Source: Eonycteris spelaea (taxonomy: Eukaryota; Chordata; Mammalia; Chiroptera; Pteropodidae). From it: a stretch of 64,000 nt of DNA. The position numbers were made by a program, and so were the translations under genes. Shown one piece after another: positions 60,482 to 64,000 of this stretch. Within the stretch, counting starts at the first letter, position 1, and each line of letters starts with the position of its first letter. The stretch is from contig PUFA01000116.1 in NCBI GenBank assembly GCA_003508835.1, positions 4,960,001 to 5,024,000 of the forward strand. The letters run 5' to 3'. The notes below the pieces were generated by a model. It was not told where the DNA came from. It saw only the letters and a program-made list of their open reading frames with translations, and did not search any database.

Positions 60482-61412
60482 TCATGTTGTCCTGTCCTTG
60501 CACAGTGCTCTCCTCAGGGCACCCTTGACCTCTGCGTTCCTCAGGCTGTAGATCAGCGGGTTCAGCATAGGGTTGAAGAAACTGTAAAACAGGAAAAGGA
60601 TCTTCTGCTGCTCCTCAGGATGGCGGGACTTGGGGGCCATGTAGGTGACGATGGCACTGCCAAAGAAGAGCCCGACCACGCAGAGGTGGGAGGAGCAGGT
60701 GGAGAAGGCCTTTCTGCGGCCGTCCCCAGACTGGATCCGCAGGATGGCAACGAGGATGCGCGTGTAGGACACCAGCACCAGGCTGAGGGGCCCCACTAGG
60801 ATAAACACACAGGCCGCAAAGATGACAATTTGGTTGAGCCATGTGTCAGCACAGGCCAGCTTGAGGACAGACAGAATTTCACAGAAGAAGTGGTTGATTT
60901 CATGGGTCCACAGAAGGGCAGCCTCAGAATAAGAACCACATGGACCAGAGCCAAGAGGGAGCCACATGCCCAGGATGTCACCATTAGGGTGATGCAGACA
61001 CTCCAGCTCATGATGACAGAATATCGGAGGGGGTGGCAGATGGCCACATACCGATCATAGGACATCATCAGCAGGAGAAGACATTCTGTTAGGGCAAAGT
61101 CAAAAAGAGAAAGGTCTGTGTCATGCAGCCGGCAAAGGAGATGGGCTTGGCCGGATTCAGGAGGTTCACCAGCATCTGCGGCACCGTGTTGCAGGCATAG
61201 GCCATGTCGACGGTGGCCAGGTGCGAGAGGAAGAAGTACATGGGGGTGTGCAGTCTGGGGTCCAGTGAGATGAGCCCCAGGATGACTCCATTTCCCAGAA
61301 GGGTGAAGGCGTAGAATAGAGAGAAAAACCCAAAGAGGAGAATGTGGATCCTCGGACCAAGACAAAATCCCAGGAGGATGAATTCTGTAACCACTGTCTG
61401 ATTTTCCTCCAT
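60482..61412 (-). pseudogene. Olfactory receptor, OR2A family (OR2A1-like), two frameshifts, altered C-terminus
   Basis: Start MEENQTVVTEF with the NQT glycosylation site. LHTPMYFFLSHLA, SYDRYVAICHPLRY, HEINHFFCEILSVLKLACADTW, KAFSTCSSHL and NPMLNPLIYSLRN are all present. Two 1-bp deletions: in the A run at 61,096-61,098 (TM3) and at about 60,904 (loop 2, near the GPHEIN motif). The last residues are KDRTT and not KDSHS, because homology with the other copies ends at 60,494, so the stop codon comes from unrelated flanking DNA. This OR supplied, or shares ancestry with, the 5' half of the chimera at 37,681-38,611. Confidence 0.87.
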
Positions 61413-61525
61413 TTTGCTATTAAAGGAGAATGAAATAGCTTTGTGACAATTATATTATTTATTGTTTCATAAATTTTTGGTGTTTGAAAAATTACTAGAA
61501 AGCACCTTTAAGAACTCATTGAATT

Positions 61526-61698
61526 AGAAAATAAGAAATGAAGAAAGAGAGAAAGAGAAAATGAAAGAAAAGAAAGAACGAAGGAAAAAAGAGAGAAAGC
61601 AAGAAAGAAAGCAAGCAAGAAGGAAGGAAGGATGGAGGGAGGGAGGGAGGGAGGGAAGGAAGGAAGGAACGAAGGAAGGAAGGAAGGAAGGAAAGAAT
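61526..61698. repeat. Purine-rich (GAAA/GGAA/GGGA)n microsatellite 5' of the OR
   Basis: GAAAG-rich then GGAGG and GGAA units, about 115 bp upstream of the start codon. Positionally equivalent to the tracts upstream of the other OR2A1-like copies. Confidence 0.93.
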
Positions 61699-62089
61699 GA
61701 TGAATAATTAGGAGGGTGAATGAGAGCAATAAATGAAAGAAGTCAATAAAGAAAGAAAAAAATAGAAAGACAGACTTAGTTATTTAATCCAATCTAAATT
61801 AAGTCTCTGTCCATTGAGTTAAGTTCTCAATCTGTTATTCAAACATAGAGAAGAAAATTATGTCACCAATGATTACCTACCTAGAGTCACTGACAGTGAC
61901 ATGGAATTAAGACATATTATACAAGATTCCAAAGAAAAATATCATGCAATATGGACTCTCTCACACTTATATATGTGCAAAACTATAAAAGAATTACTAG
62001 ATAGTAGAAACAATCAGTAACGAAACAGTTTAAAATGGAAGGGTCTAGGAAAACAAAAAGAATTTTACTTCCTTCGGCAGAAATCATGA

Positions 62090-62848
62090 CTGAGTTATAT
62101 AATATCTAAGTTCCATATTCATGGGTTGAAAGAATTAATATTTGAAAATTAACAAAAACTCAAAGTTATCTAGACAGTCAACATAGTCCCCACCAAGGTT
62201 CCAATGGCATTTTTTACAGAAGTAGAAAAAAATCCTAAACTTTGAAGGAACCGCAAAAGACCTTGAGGAGCCAAAGCAATCCTGAGAAAGAAGAGACCAG
62301 AGACATCACATTTCCTGCAAGGCCACAGTAATCAAAAGTATAAGTATTGCATAAAAACAGACACAGAGGCAATGGAACAGAATCCAGTGCACGGAAACAA
62401 ATTATATCGTACAGTCTACTAGTATTATACAAGAGAGCCAAGGTCAGTGGAAGAAAGGCTCTCTTTAATAAATGGCGCTGGGAAAATTGAATATTCTCAT
62501 ACAAAAGAATGAAACTAGTCCCCTGTTTTCTATGATAAAACCAACCTTGAAAGGAGTAAAAGCTTAAATAGAAGACCCAAAAACAAATAACTCCTAGAAG
62601 AAAACAAAGGAAAACAGATCATTGAAGTGAGTCTTGGCAATGAATTTTTGGATATGGCACCTAAAGCACAAGCAACTAAACCAGAAATCAAAAAGCGGAA
62701 CCTAATCAAACTTAATAGCTTCTGCCCAGCTACAGAAATGATCAACAAAATTAAAGACAACTAAGGAATGGGAAAAAATATTTGCAAAACAAGTATCTTA
62801 TAAGGGGTTAATATCCCAAATATATGAAAAACATTACAATGCAATAGC

Positions 62849-62882
<34 letters not shown>

Positions 62883-63910
62883 TAATATAAAAAATTGAAC
62901 AAAGGACCTAAATAGACATTTCCCAGGAAGACATTCATATTGCCAACAGGTACCTGAAAAGGTGCTCAACAAATCTAATCATCAGGGAAATGCAAACCAA
63001 AAACACAGTGAGATGTCACCTCATACCTGTTAGAATAGGTATCATCAAATCACAAGAGATGAGCATATACTGGTGAGGATATGAGAAATGGGGTCCCATC
63101 TGCACTGTTGGTAGGACTTTAAATTGGTGCAGCCACTGTGGAAAACAGTATGGGAGCTCCTTATAGAAATATAGAACTACCATATTATCCAACGATTTCA
63201 TTTCTGGGAAAATATCGGAATGAAAAAATCGTATCTCTAATGGATCCGCACCTCCATGTTCATTGCAACATTATTCATGATAGCTGAGTCATGAAAACAC
63301 CCTAAGTGTCCATCAATGGATGAATGGATGAAGAAGTTGTGTTATGTACATACACACCCACATATAAACACACACACACACACATAATGGAATACTCAGC
63401 CATTAAAACAAGAAAATCCTGCCATTTACACAACATGAGTGGACCTTGAGGGCATTAGGGCATTTTACTAAGTAAAATAACTCAGAGAAAGACAAGTACT
63501 CTATGATCTCACTTACACGTGTGATGAAAAAATAAATAAAAACAAATTCATTGATAAGGACGAGATTTTTGGTAATCAGAGGAGGGCAGGTGGTGGAAGG
63601 AATCTGAAGAAGGTGCTAAGAAGATACAGACTTCCAACCATGAGGGAAATAAGTACAGGAGATGTAAGGTACAACCGAACGATGACAGTCCTCAATGCTG
63701 TGTGATATACCTGAAAGTTGTTAATGAAGTAAATCCTAAGAGTTTTAATTGAAAGGAAAAAAAAACACTTTATTTCTGTCTCTACAGATGATGGGTATTA
63801 ATCAGACTTACTGTGATCATCCCACAATGTTTGCAAGTCGAATCATTACGCCTACACCTTGAACTTCTACAGTGCTGTTTGTCAATTATATCTCAATAAA
63901 ACCAAACAAA
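62090..63910 (+). mobile_element. L1 LINE fragment, sense (60-64 kb copy)
   Basis: The most complete of the four copies of this L1 fragment. Landmarks are aatggcgctgggaaaattga, aagcttctgcc-type text near 62,720, aggtgctcaac near 62,960, cacagtgagatgtcacctca at 63,004 and cataatggaatactcagcc at about 63,384. It contains an (AAT)n run at 62,849-62,880 and a short CA run at 63,367-63,385. Frameshifted and inactive. Confidence 0.88.
62849..62880. repeat. (AAT)n microsatellite
   Basis: About 10 AAT units inside the L1 fragment. Absent from the other copies of this L1. Confidence 0.9.
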
Positions 63911-64000
63911 TCTGAAAAAAGAGAATAAGAAAGGTCATAGCCTAGAATGAAAAATGAGGAGGAAACAGACTCATCTTGCTTTAACTCAATCCTTAATAGT

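Larger units (their letters stand above)
60494..64000. repeat. Diverged duplicate of the OR unit, running off the window end
   Basis: Homology to the other units begins within the last codons of the OR (the shared sequence starts at gtccttgcac). It continues through the OR, its 5' flank, a purine microsatellite, the L1 fragment and the segment matching 4,430-4,510, and reaches the window edge. Non-coding identity to half A is visibly lower than between the 18.3 kb units. It is closest to 38,203-41,060. The sequence just below 60,494 has no counterpart elsewhere in the window. Confidence 0.85.

Overview
The window is vertebrate (mammalian) nuclear DNA: an olfactory-receptor (OR) cluster in repeat-rich sequence, with L1, MIR, MER5-like, LTR and microsatellite remnants and no other gene I can recognise. 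Seven OR2A-family coding exons lie on the minus strand. Six belong to one subfamily resembling human OR2A1/OR2A42/OR2A7, and the one near 47-48 kb is a more divergent OR2A member. The repeats fit a laurasiatherian and, from memory of bat L1 tails and a 5S-rRNA-derived retroposon, perhaps a bat. This is an inference of moderate to low strength. I see no carnivore, equine, primate or rodent SINEs.

Layout. 1-36,666 is two consecutive copies of an ~18.34 kb tandem unit. Each unit is itself two related halves. Half A (~10.95 kb: 1-10,947 and 18,337-29,297) carries a frameshifted OR, an L1 fragment and a 5S-derived pseudogene. Half B (~7.4 kb: 10,948-18,336 and 29,298-36,666) carries an intact OR and lacks ~4.3 kb of the A sequence. 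The two intact ORs (11,592-12,524 and 29,942-30,874) encode identical proteins. A third, partial unit (36,667 to about 42,315) is a mosaic: its OR joins a 3' end of A type to a 5' end matching the OR at 60.5-61.4 kb. 42.3-60.5 kb is single copy, with the divergent OR at 47.1-48.0 kb and scattered old repeats. From 60,494 to the window end another, more diverged copy begins abruptly at the OR stop-codon end.

The ORs would each be expressed from one coding exon, one allele per olfactory neuron, signalling through Golf/adenylyl cyclase. Five of seven are broken, but every break I found is a 1-bp insertion or deletion, often in a homopolymer. I saw no nonsense substitution and no loss of a family motif. 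Near-identical non-coding copies also differ mainly by 1-bp indels. So consensus error in a long-read assembly, and possibly false or haplotypic tandem duplication, is a serious alternative to real pseudogenisation. I found no convincing undescribed molecular system. The interesting content is the architecture: nested segmental duplication, a chimeric OR, a TSD-flanked diagnostic insertion, and a 5S-derived composite retroposon.
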